Source of the DNA: Propionibacteriaceae bacterium UBA7704
Lineage (GTDB): Bacteria > Actinomycetota > Actinomycetes > Propionibacteriales > Propionibacteriaceae
Length of the DNA stretch: 64,000 nt
Assembly: GCA_002482525.1 (NCBI GenBank)
Contig: DLGC01000010.1
Coordinates: 78,448-142,447, forward strand
Direction: 5' to 3'
Shown here: one piece after another, positions 35,487 to 43,323 of the stretch
How the letters are laid out: each line of letters begins with the position of its first letter
Numbering within the stretch: the stretch's first letter is position 1
Program-made: the position numbers and the translations under genes
Notes under the pieces: model-generated
Database searches by the model: none
What the model was told of the DNA's origin: nothing
The model's input: the letters and a program-made list of their open reading frames with translations, nothing else

Positions 35487-36014
35487 ATGGCGATCCGCGG
35501 CGAACCGAAAGCACACCAGCTCTATCTGCTCCGTCACGCGGACGCGGAGGGCGACCTCTACGGGCTGGGTGATGCGTCACGGGGTTTGAGCCGCAATGGT
35601 CGGGCCCAGGCCCGCGAGATGGCCGAGTTGCTGCACCGGACCCGAATCGAGTTGGTGTTGTGCTCCACAGCCACTCGCGCCAAGGAGACCACGGCCCTAC
35701 TGGGCCTCAGCGCGCCGGTTCGACACCTACCCCGGCTCTACAACGCCAGTTCGCGCCAGGTACTGGCTGAACTGGCTGCCGTCGACGACAGCGTCCATTC
35801 CGTGCTGGTTGTGGGGCATGCGCCCGGCTTGCCGAGCTTGGCCTATTCGCTGGCCACCCCCGATTCGGATACTGCCGCACTGGCCCTGGTTCGACCGGTC
35901 TTTCCGCCGGCGACGCTGGTGGCGATGGAGTTCTTCGGCGGCTGGTCGAATCTCTCGCAGGCACGCGTCTTCACCGCGCTACTGACCCAGTCGTCACCGG
36001 GCAATTTGCATTGA
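35487..36014 (+). CDS. SixA-type histidine phosphatase
   Basis: A 175-aa single-domain histidine phosphatase. The catalytic motif YLLRHADAEGD is near residue 13, the second arginine site is SRNGRAQA/CSTATRAKET, and the late histidine is in VVGHAPGLP. This pattern matches SixA, which removes phosphate from phosphohistidine in signalling proteins, but small-molecule substrates are possible. It lies 13 bases after ppa and is probably co-transcribed. Confidence 0.85.
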   Translation: MAIRGEPKAHQLYLLRHADAEGDLYGLGDASRGLSRNGRAQAREMAELLHRTRIELVLCSTATRAKETTALLGLSAPVRHLPRLYNASSRQVLAELAAVDDSVHSVLVVGHAPGLPSLAYSLATPDSDTAALALVRPVFPPATLVAMEFFGGWSNLSQARVFTALLTQSSPGNLH

Positions 36015-36145
36015 GTCGGTCCCGCCACAGCGGTGCCGTCAGCAGGCCTACACTGAGGAATCCGTAGGGCTGGTTTTTGGGCATGCGAACTATTGCCTAC
36101 GCTCCATAGCCAGTGAGTGGTCATGGCTGCTGGACTAGCCCCGGG

Positions 36146-36161
36146 GTACCCCATAGGGTAT
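36146..36161. promoter_or_regulatory. CsoR/CstR-type operator upstream of sqr
   Basis: GTACCCCATAGGGTAT is a near-palindrome with TACCC and GGGTA arms, the pattern bound by CsoR-family repressors. It lies 36 bases before the sqr ATG, where it would cover the promoter. It matches the site before trxA (38651-38668) at 15 of 18 aligned bases. Repression by the CstR-like protein encoded at 37930 is inferred. Confidence 0.7.
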
Positions 36162-36197
36162 GGCCGCTAGACCCAAGGCCATTGAAAGGAGTTGGTG

Positions 36198-37655
36198 ATG
36201 GCAGAGGTTGTCGTCCTCGGTGCCGGGATTTCCGGGCACACCGCGGCGTTACATCTGAGGCGATTGCTGGGCCGGGGACACAAAGTCACCGTCGTCTCGC
36301 CGAATTCGAACTGGAACTGGATTCCGTCAAACATCTGGGTGGGGGTGGGCAAGCTCCCCAAGGAGAAGGTGGTCTTCCCACTGGAGCCTGTGTATCGACG
36401 CAAAGGAATCGAGTTCCTCCAAGCCAAGGCCACAGCCATTCGCCCCAAGGGTGATGCGCAGGACAGCCGCGGTGCCGTGGACGTCGAGTTCACCGGGCAG
36501 AACAAAGCCGGTCAGACCGACCGCATCCGCTACGACTACCTGGTCTATGCGACCGGGCCGAAGCTGAAGTTCGAAGCCACCGAGGGACTGGGCCCCGACA
36601 GCGGCAACACCACGTCGGTGTGCACCGCCGATCACGCTCGCGAGGCTTCGGAGAAGCTCGCTGCGACGATCGCGAAACTCAAGGAAGGCACCCCGCAGAC
36701 TCTGGTCGTGGGGACGGGGCACGGCACCTGCACCTGCGAGGGCGCAGCATTCGAGTACACCTTCAATGTCGACCACGAGCTTCGTGAAGCCGGCGTACGT
36801 GACTTGGCCACGCTGTACTACATGACCAACGAAGCCCAGCTGGGTGACTTCGGTGTGGGCGGCATGACCTTCAACCAAAACGGTTTCGAGACCTCTAGTG
36901 AGTTGTGGACCAGTTCGCTGTTCCGCGAGCGCGACGTCCGGCCGATCGTCGGCACCCATGTGCACAAGATCACGCCGAGCACGATCAGCTTCGAGACTCT
37001 CGATGGCGAGATGCACGACCTCGACTACAACTTCGCCATGCTGCTGCCGCCTTTCGGTGGCCATCCAGTGAAGGCTTTCGATGCCGAGGACAACGACATC
37101 ACCGGGGAGTTGTTCGCACCCAGTGGCTTCATGAAGGTGGACGCCGACTACACGCCCAAGCCCTACGAGGAGTGGAAGGCCTCCGACTGGCCTTCCACCT
37201 ACCAGGCGGTCGGCTACAACAACATCTGGGCTGTAGGCATCGCATTCGCGCCGCCGCACCAGATCTCGCAGCCGCGCAAGTCCCCGAACGGAACGGTCAT
37301 CGCACCGGCCCCGCCGCGGACGGGGATGCCGTCCGGCGTCATGGCCAAGCATGTCGCGATGACCATCGTCGATCGGATCAAGATCGGGTCGAAGGCGAAG
37401 GCCTACGAGGCTCCGATGTCCAAGATGGGGGCGGTGTGTGTGGCTTCGGCCGGTACCGGTCTCACCAATGGTTCTGCAGCAGCCATGATCATGAACCCGG
37501 TGGTTCCTGATTACGCCAAGTACCCGACCGGTCGGGATCTGACCACCACCCGCGGTGAGATTGGGCTTTACGGCCACTGGTCGAAGCTGATGCTGCACTA
37601 CCTGTTCATCTACAAGGCCAAGGCCCGTCCCGGCTGGCAGCTGATTCCGGAGTGA
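36198..37655 (+). CDS. sqr: Sulfide:quinone oxidoreductase-like flavoprotein
   Basis: FAD-dependent oxidoreductase, 485 aa, predicted to oxidise sulfide and pass electrons to quinone at the membrane. The N-terminal dinucleotide motif VLGAGISGHTAALHL is at residues 5-19. Candidate redox cysteines are Cys142, Cys178/Cys180 (TCTCEG) and Cys414, a spacing that recalls the three cysteines of SQR enzymes. GFMKVDADYTP and NIWAVGIAFAPP fit the second FAD-binding region. ATG 36198 follows AAAGGAG by six bases. The operator upstream and the CstR-like gene opposite strongly suggest sulfide-dependent control. The exact SQR type was not determined. Confidence 0.85.
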   Translation: MAEVVVLGAGISGHTAALHLRRLLGRGHKVTVVSPNSNWNWIPSNIWVGVGKLPKEKVVFPLEPVYRRKGIEFLQAKATAIRPKGDAQDSRGAVDVEFTGQNKAGQTDRIRYDYLVYATGPKLKFEATEGLGPDSGNTTSVCTADHAREASEKLAATIAKLKEGTPQTLVVGTGHGTCTCEGAAFEYTFNVDHELREAGVRDLATLYYMTNEAQLGDFGVGGMTFNQNGFETSSELWTSSLFRERDVRPIVGTHVHKITPSTISFETLDGEMHDLDYNFAMLLPPFGGHPVKAFDAEDNDITGELFAPSGFMKVDADYTPKPYEEWKASDWPSTYQAVGYNNIWAVGIAFAPPHQISQPRKSPNGTVIAPAPPRTGMPSGVMAKHVAMTIVDRIKIGSKAKAYEAPMSKMGAVCVASAGTGLTNGSAAAMIMNPVVPDYAKYPTGRDLTTTRGEIGLYGHWSKLMLHYLFIYKAKARPGWQLIPE

Positions 37656-37657
37656 TC

Positions 37658-37828
37658 ATGAGTGAAGAGAAGACCACCACGCCCGTTCCGGTCCTGGACC
37701 TGACCGGTGCGCCGATGCCCAATGTGAAGACTCTGAAGGCTCGTTACAACCTGCTGAGTCAGTTCGGTAAGTTCGTCGGGTTCAACCTTTCCATCATGCG
37801 CATGGTCGTGAAGGAAGGCGAACACTAG
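37658..37828 (+). CDS. Conserved-looking 56-residue protein downstream of sqr
   Basis: ATG 37658 follows the sqr stop by two bases and opens a 56-codon frame with the window's usual codon bias. The product starts MSEEKTTTPVPVLDLTGAPM, continues with NVKTLKARYNLLSQFGKF, and ends with a short amphipathic or weakly hydrophobic helix (FNLSIMRMVV). No cysteine or enzyme motif is present. The position and coupling suggest an accessory or membrane-docking subunit of the SQR-like enzyme. I do not recognise the family. Confidence 0.75.
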   Translation: MSEEKTTTPVPVLDLTGAPMPNVKTLKARYNLLSQFGKFVGFNLSIMRMVVKEGEH

Positions 37829-37839
37829 CCCCAACACAC

Positions 37840-37881
37840 GTCAGTGGCGGCGGCCCCAGTTCGGGGGCCGCCGCCATTGAC
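37840..37881. terminator. Strong intrinsic terminator between the sqr unit and cstR
   Basis: Two 18-base arms (37840-37857 and 37864-37881) pair with one G-U wobble around a six-base loop. GTTTT follows on the plus strand. It ends the sqr transcript and, in reverse, may end the trxA-cstR transcript. Confidence 0.85.
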
Positions 37882-37929
37882 GTTTTCGGTCGAGTGGACA
37901 GTGCCGCGCGCAGCGACGGCGTCCCAGGT

Positions 37930-38193
37930 TCAGGCCAAGGAGAGGAAGAGCTTCTCCAAAGTGGCGGTATCAACCTTGCTGTCGTCGGTCTCCTCCAGCA
38001 GGCACTGCCGAAGGCCGCCGGCGATCACGGCGAAACCAGCCCGGTCCAGCGCCTTGGAAACCGCTGCGAGCTGGGTGACCACCTCGGTGCAGTCTCGGCC
38101 CTCTTCGAGCATGCGGATGATCCCACCGATCTGCCCCTGAGCACGCTTGAGACGCTTGAGTACCGGCTCCATCTCCTCCGGGTCGAGTTGCAT
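37930..38193 (-). CDS. CsoR-family regulator, persulfide-sensor (CstR)-like
   Basis: An 87-aa helical repressor. LKRAQGQIGGIIRMLEEGRDC carries the first conserved cysteine, and GGLRQCLLE the second. Copper-sensing CsoR proteins have a histidine three residues before the second cysteine region (H-x-x-H-C pattern); here it is G-x-x-Q-C, so the copper site is incomplete. Two cysteines without the histidine is the pattern of CstR, which senses persulfides. ATG 38193 follows AAAGGGG; an alternative start at 38262 overlaps the trxA stop, but the extra 23 codons show poor GC3 and look non-coding. Neighbours sqr and trxA support a sulfide role. Confidence 0.82.
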   Translation of the reverse strand: MQLDPEEMEPVLKRLKRAQGQIGGIIRMLEEGRDCTEVVTQLAAVSKALDRAGFAVIAGGLRQCLLEETDDSKVDTATLEKLFLSLA

Positions 38194-38202
38194 CAACGCA
38201 CC

Positions 38203-38226
38203 CCTTTCAGCCTTGTAACTGAAAGG
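38203..38226 (-). promoter_or_regulatory. Inverted repeat over the cstR ribosome-binding site
   Basis: CCTTTCAG (38203-38210) and CTGAAAGG (38219-38226) pair perfectly across an eight-base loop. In the mRNA the downstream arm includes the AAAGGGG ribosome-binding site of the start at 38193. The hairpin could hide this site until ribosomes finishing trxA open it, or the repeat could be a protein operator. Confidence 0.5.
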
Positions 38227-38258
38227 AATCCTACTCGTCGCAGGACCTTGTTCGTCGC

Positions 38259-38636
38259 TCATGATGCAGACTCGGCGGTCTCTTGCTCGGCGACCTCAGC
38301 ACGGATCGCTTCCATGTCGGCAGCCTTGACCGCGCCGATCAGTTCGTCCAGGGCTGAGGCGGGGAGGGCGCCCGGCTGGGAGAAGACGAGGATTCCTTCG
38401 CGGAAGACCATCAGGGTGGGAATGGACATGATTCGAGCTGCAGCCGCGAGTTCGCGCTCAGCTTCGGTGTCGACCTTGCCAAAGACCAGGTCCGGGTACT
38501 TCTCAGAGGCAGCTTCGTAGACGGGGGCGAACTGCATGCAGGGACCGCACCAACCAGCCCAGAAGTCCACCAGGACGATGTCGTTGTCGGTGACGGTCTG
38601 CTCGAAGTCCGCCATGCCGAGATTCGTGGTAGCCAT
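38259..38636 (-). CDS. trxA: Thioredoxin
   Basis: A 125-aa cytoplasmic thioredoxin with active site WAGWCGPCMQFAP near residue 30 and the cis-proline loop SIPTLMVF near 73. An acidic C-terminal tail of about 20 residues extends the fold. GAAAGGAG precedes the ATG, and a CsoR/CstR-type operator lies directly before that site. Its operon with the CstR-like gene suggests it reduces persulfides formed during sulfide oxidation. It is not next to a thioredoxin reductase gene. Confidence 0.93.
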   Translation of the reverse strand: MATTNLGMADFEQTVTDNDIVLVDFWAGWCGPCMQFAPVYEAASEKYPDLVFGKVDTEAERELAAAARIMSIPTLMVFREGILVFSQPGALPASALDELIGAVKAADMEAIRAEVAEQETAESAS

Positions 38637-38650
38637 CCGGTTCTCCTTTC

Positions 38651-38668
38651 GATACCCCCTAGGGTATC
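38651..38668. promoter_or_regulatory. CsoR/CstR-type operator upstream of trxA
   Basis: GATACCCCCTAGGGTATC has seven-base arms GATACCC and GGGTATC around CCTA. It ends 14 bases before the trxA ATG on the minus strand, immediately before the ribosome-binding site. It closely matches the element upstream of sqr. Autoregulation of the trxA-cstR unit is inferred. Confidence 0.78.
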
Positions 38669-38734
38669 AGGTGTTCCGTAGCGCAACCTCAGCAACGGTG
38701 AAGCTCGACTGGCAGCATCCCGCCGCCTCCCTGG

Positions 38735-38807
38735 AGCCACCTTGGGGAATCGAACCCCAGACCTACGCTTTACGAGAGCGTCGCTCTACCGACTGAGCTA
38801 AGGTGGC
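38735..38807 (-). tRNA. tRNA-Thr (anticodon CGT)
   Basis: A 73-base cloverleaf on the minus strand. The acceptor stem is GCCACCT/AGGTGGC, the D arm GCTC/GAGC, the anticodon stem ACGCT/AGCGT with loop CTCGTAA, and the T arm TGGGG/CCCCA with TTCGATT. The anticodon CGT reads ACG threonine codons. The 3' CCA is not encoded. Confidence 0.97.
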
Positions 38808-38902
38808 CGGGCCCCGTGGGCCGGTGCCCAACTATAGGGGACGAGGCGCCGTTGTGCCCAAGCGAAACCGCCTGGCGGTTCACCCGCCGGTGCCAGTCGG
38901 AA

Positions 38903-40504
38903 TCACTGACAGCGGGTACCGTCGGCCGGAACGACATCCTTCGTGAGGTAGGCCACCACCAGCTTGTTGATGCAGGGGGATTTGCCGTAACTGCCGTGGC
39001 CCTCGCCCTCGTAGGTCACCAGCACCGCCGAGCGGAGTTGATCGGCCATACTCACCGCCTGCTGGTAGGGCGTGGCATTGTCGCCGGTGCCACCGATCAC
39101 CACAATCGGCGGCGCCGAGGCTCCGGTCAGCTGCACGGTGAGATAGGCGGACGGCCGCGCCGACCACAACGGGCAGGTGTAGTCGGGCCCGAAATACGTG
39201 CCGAAGATCGGTGCCTTGCGTTGGTCCTCTGCCCAGACCCTCTCGGCGTCCAGCACGCCCTTCTCCTTGGTGTCCAGGCAGCTGATCGCAGGAAAGGCAG
39301 AGAACACCGTGTCGAAGTGGCCGTCCTCGTCGCGCCCATTGAGCTGGTCGGCAGCCAGCAGCAGATTCGATCCGTCACCGTCCATGGCCCGGCGCAGGAT
39401 CACCGCGAGCGGATTCCATGACGCCTTGCCGCCGTAGAGCGCCGTCGCGATACCGGTCATGGCCAGGGTCTGGGTGAGTTCGCGATTCCCGACCGGGAGC
39501 GGCTGAGCGTCCAGACCATCGATGAACGCGGTGATGGTGGCCAGGACCTCCTTCTTGGTCCCTCCCAGCCCGCATTGCTGGTCAGCACACCACGCGGCGA
39601 AGTTCCCCAAGGCCAAATCGAAGCCCTGAGCTTGGATCACCTCGGAGTTGTCGGTGATGTCCACTGCCGCGTCCAACACCAGATGGCCGACATTCCCCCC
39701 GAACAACTCGGCGTAGGTGGCACCGATCTGGGTGCCGTAGGAGTAGCCGAGGTAGTTCAGGGTGGGGTCTTTGACCAAGGCCCGCAGCAGATCGAGATCC
39801 TGCACCGTATCCACGGTGCCGATGTGGTCCAGCAGATCGCCGTTGCGCTGCCGACAGGCCTGTCCGAAGTCGTAGTTGGCTTGAATCAACGCCTCGCGTT
39901 CGGCTTCGTCGTCGGGGCTGGCATCGAGGTTCGAATAGGCATCGGCTTGCGCGTCACTCAGGCAGCGGATCGGAGTCGAGCCGCCGGTGCCGCGCGGGTC
40001 CCAGCCGACGATGTCGTATTGCTCAAGTCCCGTGGTGTGGAAGCTCGAGACCAGGTCCCGGCCGGAGGCACCGGGCCCGCCCGGATTGATGAACAGCGTG
40101 CCCAGTCGTGGGGTCGCTGTGGCCGGCAACTTCCGCAGCGCCAGGGTTACTGCACGGCTTTGCGGATCGGCGTAATCCAAGGGCGCCAGCACTGTGGCGC
40201 AGACGGTGTCGTCGCCGTCATTGCAGTCCCGCCAGGTCAGCTTCTGCTTCAGGTATGGGGTGAGCGCTCGCCCCGGGAGCCCGTCCACCAGACCGTCGAC
40301 GTCGGGTTGGGACGAGTTCGATACCGGACGATCCACGGCGATACCGGGGACAGCGGAAATGTGGATGCCCGCCAGCGGGCTGGGCGAGGGGCTTGGCTGC
40401 GCCGCAGGGGTGCAACCGGTGGCCAACAGTGCCACGACCACCGCGGCAGCCGCGATCCGCACCAGCTTGGCGTTGCTACGGATCGCCCCCGCACCTTCGG
40501 TCAC
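38903..40504 (-). CDS. Alpha/beta-hydrolase lipoprotein (tripeptidyl aminopeptidase-like)
   Basis: A 533-aa exported hydrolase. The lipobox ATGC near residue 31 implies membrane attachment. The oxyanion region INPGGPGASG, the nucleophile elbow GYSYGT, the late aspartate in GGTGDNATPY and the histidine in GEGHGSYG form a serine-protease-like triad. The C-terminal TAP-like domain is typical of Streptomyces tripeptidyl aminopeptidases and mycobacterial Hip1/CaeA relatives. It probably cleaves peptides or esters at the cell surface; the substrate is unknown. Pairs of cysteines suggest disulfides. Confidence 0.88.
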   Translation of the reverse strand: MTEGAGAIRSNAKLVRIAAAAVVVALLATGCTPAAQPSPSPSPLAGIHISAVPGIAVDRPVSNSSQPDVDGLVDGLPGRALTPYLKQKLTWRDCNDGDDTVCATVLAPLDYADPQSRAVTLALRKLPATATPRLGTLFINPGGPGASGRDLVSSFHTTGLEQYDIVGWDPRGTGGSTPIRCLSDAQADAYSNLDASPDDEAEREALIQANYDFGQACRQRNGDLLDHIGTVDTVQDLDLLRALVKDPTLNYLGYSYGTQIGATYAELFGGNVGHLVLDAAVDITDNSEVIQAQGFDLALGNFAAWCADQQCGLGGTKKEVLATITAFIDGLDAQPLPVGNRELTQTLAMTGIATALYGGKASWNPLAVILRRAMDGDGSNLLLAADQLNGRDEDGHFDTVFSAFPAISCLDTKEKGVLDAERVWAEDQRKAPIFGTYFGPDYTCPLWSARPSAYLTVQLTGASAPPIVVIGGTGDNATPYQQAVSMADQLRSAVLVTYEGEGHGSYGKSPCINKLVVAYLTKDVVPADGTRCQ

Positions 40505-40556
40505 GCTCAGAGCCTAGTGGCCGCGACCTAGCACACTGTCAGGACTTGCCCGCGGA

Positions 40557-42026
40557 TCACTCCTCGACAATCGCGCGCGATACCTTGTCGGCTTCCCGTG
40601 CCGAACGCAGGCTGCGGTCCAGGCTCCAGCCGCCCCCGCCGATGAACACCAGCAGCAATCCGACGGCTGCGATCAGGAGCGAGGACTCACCGAGGAAGCC
40701 GAACTGGCCCTCCACGAAGACCGAGAAGCTGCCCCAGTAGTAGAAGGCCAGCGAACCCACGGCGATCAGAGTGGCCCCGGCTGCTGAGTAGCGCGTTGCC
40801 AAACCCATCACCATCGAAACCGCGATGAGAAGGCAGGCGGCCGCAGTGATGACACCCATCAGGTCCGGCGACGGCAGCGCCGTGGAACCGAAGAGCTTCT
40901 GCGTCGCTGTGGGATCGAGCAGCATCTGGGTGCCGCGGACACCGAAGATCACTGCCAGGGCGAGACGAACCAGGAACAGCCCTAGGGAACCCCAGAAACG
41001 GTCGGTCTTCTGCTTCATGGCCTTGACCGGCGCCGGCGCAGCCGCAGCGGGAGCAGGCGCAGCGGTGGGCGTGCCATCGACCATGGTCTCGGCCGCGCCA
41101 GCCGCAGTGAGTGCGGCCGAACGCGCGTCGCGTCGGGCGGCACGCTCAGCGGCGAGTTTGCGCTCTTCGTCGCTCAAGGCGGCGGCTTCGGTGGAACTGG
41201 GCTCACCGTAGTTGCGGAAGATGTCTCCCGCGCCGGGAATCGGTTCCTCGGGCGGAGTCGCCCAGGAAGTGCCGGAAGCCGCCACGGATTCGGTCGGGGT
41301 CGGCGCCGGTGCAACAGGCTCAGGGGCGACCTGAACCTGGGGCGGCGGCGGCAACAGCACTGCGGCCGGGTCTTCAGGCTGAGCCTCAGGCTCGATATCG
41401 GCACCGCCGACCGGTTCTGGTGCACTCTCAGGCTCGGCCGGAGGTGTCCACACCGGCACGGCAGGCAGGATCGGCCCAGCCGATGCAGCGGGAGCGGCCT
41501 CCTCAGCCGGTTCCGGGTCCGGACTCGACAGGTCATCGGCCGCCGGTGGCATGTCCGCGACCGGAGCGGCGAGCACGGGAGCTGCCGGCATCACCGGCTC
41601 GGGAGCTGCCGGCATCACCGGCTCGGGAGCTGCCGGCATCACCGGCTCGGGAGCGGCAGGGATCACCGGCTCGGCGGCAGGCGGCAACTCTGCCTCCACT
41701 GCGGCTGGCATCTCCGGCTCGGGAGCGGCAGGGATCACCGGTTCGACGGCAGGCGGCAACTCTGCCTCCACTGCGGCTGGCATCACCGGCTCGGGCGCAG
41801 CAGGCATCACCGCTTCCGGCGCGGGGGCCATGGCGGGCGGAGGCGGGGTGAGGCCCTCCGGTGCTGTCGGCATAGCTGCTTCGGGTACGGCCTCCGGTGC
41901 TGGCGGCACCGCCATCGGAGGTACGTCAGGCGCACCGAAGACGGGCATCGCCGGCGGTTCCGGTTGCTGCGGAACAGCGGGCATGGGCGGGGGCAGCGGG
42001 GTTTCTGGCTCGCGCGGCTCGGTCAC
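40557..42026 (-). CDS. DoxX-family membrane protein with long Pro/Ala repeat domain
   Basis: A 489-aa protein. Residues 1 to about 270 are low-complexity, built from Pro, Ala, Glu, Val and Met with eight-residue repeats of the type PAAPEPVM. A charged segment follows (about 290-330). The last 150 residues form a four-helix DoxX-like membrane domain, including FLVRLALAVIFGVRG and YYWGSF. GTG 42026 follows AAAGGA by eight bases and was chosen over a start at 42047. DoxX proteins act in redox or sulfur-related membrane processes in some bacteria; the role here is unknown. Confidence 0.8.
   Translation of the reverse strand: MTEPREPETPLPPPMPAVPQQPEPPAMPVFGAPDVPPMAVPPAPEAVPEAAMPTAPEGLTPPPPAMAPAPEAVMPAAPEPVMPAAVEAELPPAVEPVIPAAPEPEMPAAVEAELPPAAEPVIPAAPEPVMPAAPEPVMPAAPEPVMPAAPVLAAPVADMPPAADDLSSPDPEPAEEAAPAASAGPILPAVPVWTPPAEPESAPEPVGGADIEPEAQPEDPAAVLLPPPPQVQVAPEPVAPAPTPTESVAASGTSWATPPEEPIPGAGDIFRNYGEPSSTEAAALSDEERKLAAERAARRDARSAALTAAGAAETMVDGTPTAAPAPAAAAPAPVKAMKQKTDRFWGSLGLFLVRLALAVIFGVRGTQMLLDPTATQKLFGSTALPSPDLMGVITAAACLLIAVSMVMGLATRYSAAGATLIAVGSLAFYYWGSFSVFVEGQFGFLGESSLLIAAVGLLLVFIGGGGWSLDRSLRSAREADKVSRAIVEE
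41575..41830. repeat. Intragenic minisatellite in the DoxX-family gene
   Basis: Three exact tandem copies of a 24-base unit (41583-41654 approximately) encode PAAPEPVM-type octads. A longer imperfect unit of about 75-105 bases, including GGCGGCAACTCTGCCTCCAC, occurs twice between 41645 and 41800. All units are multiples of three bases, so copy-number change would keep the frame. Confidence 0.8.
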
Positions 42027-42118
42027 GGGGGAAGTCCTTTCCTGCAAAGCTCCTCAGCCTATGCTGGCACTAAACCGACTCAAACGGCTTCAACGACACG
42101 TTCTCCGGTGGGCGGAGC

Positions 42119-43309
42119 TCACCTCGTGGTTGACAGGCTGATAAGCAAAGACTCCATCGCGAGCACCGGTGTGACGTTGGTCTCCAATGCCCGTCGACAC
42201 TGCAGAATCGCATCCAATCGCACGATGGTCGACTCCGCCGTGGAGGCTGCGGCGATCCGTTCGACCTGGTCGAATTGCTCGACATTGATGGGGTCGGCGC
42301 CGGCGCCGGTCTGCACGATCAAGACATCGCGGTAGAAGGACGTGAGTTCGGTCAGGACCCGATCCAATGAGTCGCGCTGCAATCGCTTGGCTCGGGCCTT
42401 CTGCTGCTCGTCGAGGTCGCGGAGCGCTGCCTGCGCGTGGCGCTGTTTGATGTTGCGGGCACCCCCGCCGGTGCCAGTGGCTCCGGCCAGGGACCGTTCC
42501 AGATCCTCACGTTCCCGGCGATCGAGTTCCGCAGTGACACCAGCGGCATCGGCACTTGCCGTCTCCACCAGCTCGCCGGCCGCACGCAGGCAGGCCCCAA
42601 GACTGGTCAACGTGGAAGGCAGCGCAAGCACCTCGGCGCGGCGCTGCCGGGCCGCGTCGCTGCGCGCCAGCGCACGCGCACGTCCGATGTGGCCTTGTGC
42701 GACCCTGGCGGCGAAACGCGCCGTCACCTCATCGATGCCATCGCGGCGCTGCAACAGTTCGGTGATCGCCGCCGTACTCGGGGTGCACAGTTCGACGCGA
42801 CGACACCGGGACCGAACCGTGGCAACCAGATCCTCCGCATTGGGCGCGCACAACAGCCACACGGTTCGCGCCGGCGGCTCTTCAATGCTCTTCAACAGTG
42901 CGTCGGCGCCGCGTTCGGTGATCCGATCGGCGTCCTCCACGACCAACACCTGGAAGCGGCCGAGAGTCGGCGACATCGCTGCCCGGCGCACCAGTTCCCG
43001 CACCTGATCCACCCCGATGCTGAGTTGCTCGGTCCGAATTACGGTGACATCAGGATGGGACCCGGCCAGAGCAGTGGTGCACGCATTGCATTCGCCACAG
43101 CCACCGATCCGGCACTGCAAGGCGGCGGCGAAAGCCCGTGCCGCGTTGGACCGCCCTGACCCTGGCGGCCCAGTGATCAACCACGCATGGGTCATCGCGC
43201 GCGCCGAGCCGTCCGACTCTGTCGCCGACACGGCACGCTGCAGAGTCGCGACCACCTGTTCTTGCCCGATCAGGTCGGTCCAGACTCCCGAAAGCGCTGC
43301 ACTGTCCAC
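42119..43309 (-). CDS. holB: DNA polymerase III delta-prime subunit
   Basis: Clamp-loader subunit, 396 aa. IGQEQVVATLQRAV near residue 14 and a P-loop-like GPPGSGRS (arginine for the usual lysine) mark the AAA+ fold. A zinc module CRIGGCGECNAC follows. VVEDADRITERGADALLKSIEEPP and the arginine-finger element VRSRC are standard for delta-prime. The altered P-loop fits a non-hydrolysing subunit. The start is GTG. It lies 14 bases after tmk on the same strand, an arrangement widespread in bacteria. Confidence 0.95.
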   Translation of the reverse strand: MDSAALSGVWTDLIGQEQVVATLQRAVSATESDGSARAMTHAWLITGPPGSGRSNAARAFAAALQCRIGGCGECNACTTALAGSHPDVTVIRTEQLSIGVDQVRELVRRAAMSPTLGRFQVLVVEDADRITERGADALLKSIEEPPARTVWLLCAPNAEDLVATVRSRCRRVELCTPSTAAITELLQRRDGIDEVTARFAARVAQGHIGRARALARSDAARQRRAEVLALPSTLTSLGACLRAAGELVETASADAAGVTAELDRREREDLERSLAGATGTGGGARNIKQRHAQAALRDLDEQQKARAKRLQRDSLDRVLTELTSFYRDVLIVQTGAGADPINVEQFDQVERIAAASTAESTIVRLDAILQCRRALETNVTPVLAMESLLISLSTTR

Positions 43310-43323
43310 GGCGTCAGCCTGCC

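Noticed and set aside
38194..38262. Longer form of the CstR-like protein starting at ATG 38262
   Set aside because: The start overlaps the trxA stop as ATGA, but the extra 23 codons have low GC3 and contain the inverted repeat. The ATG at 38193 has its own ribosome-binding site and the usual family N-terminus.
41575..41830. Regularly repeated 24-base units that look like a CRISPR array
   Set aside because: The units are directly tandem, have no unique spacers, are multiples of three and encode a continuous PAAPEPVM repeat in a real gene. No cas gene is nearby.
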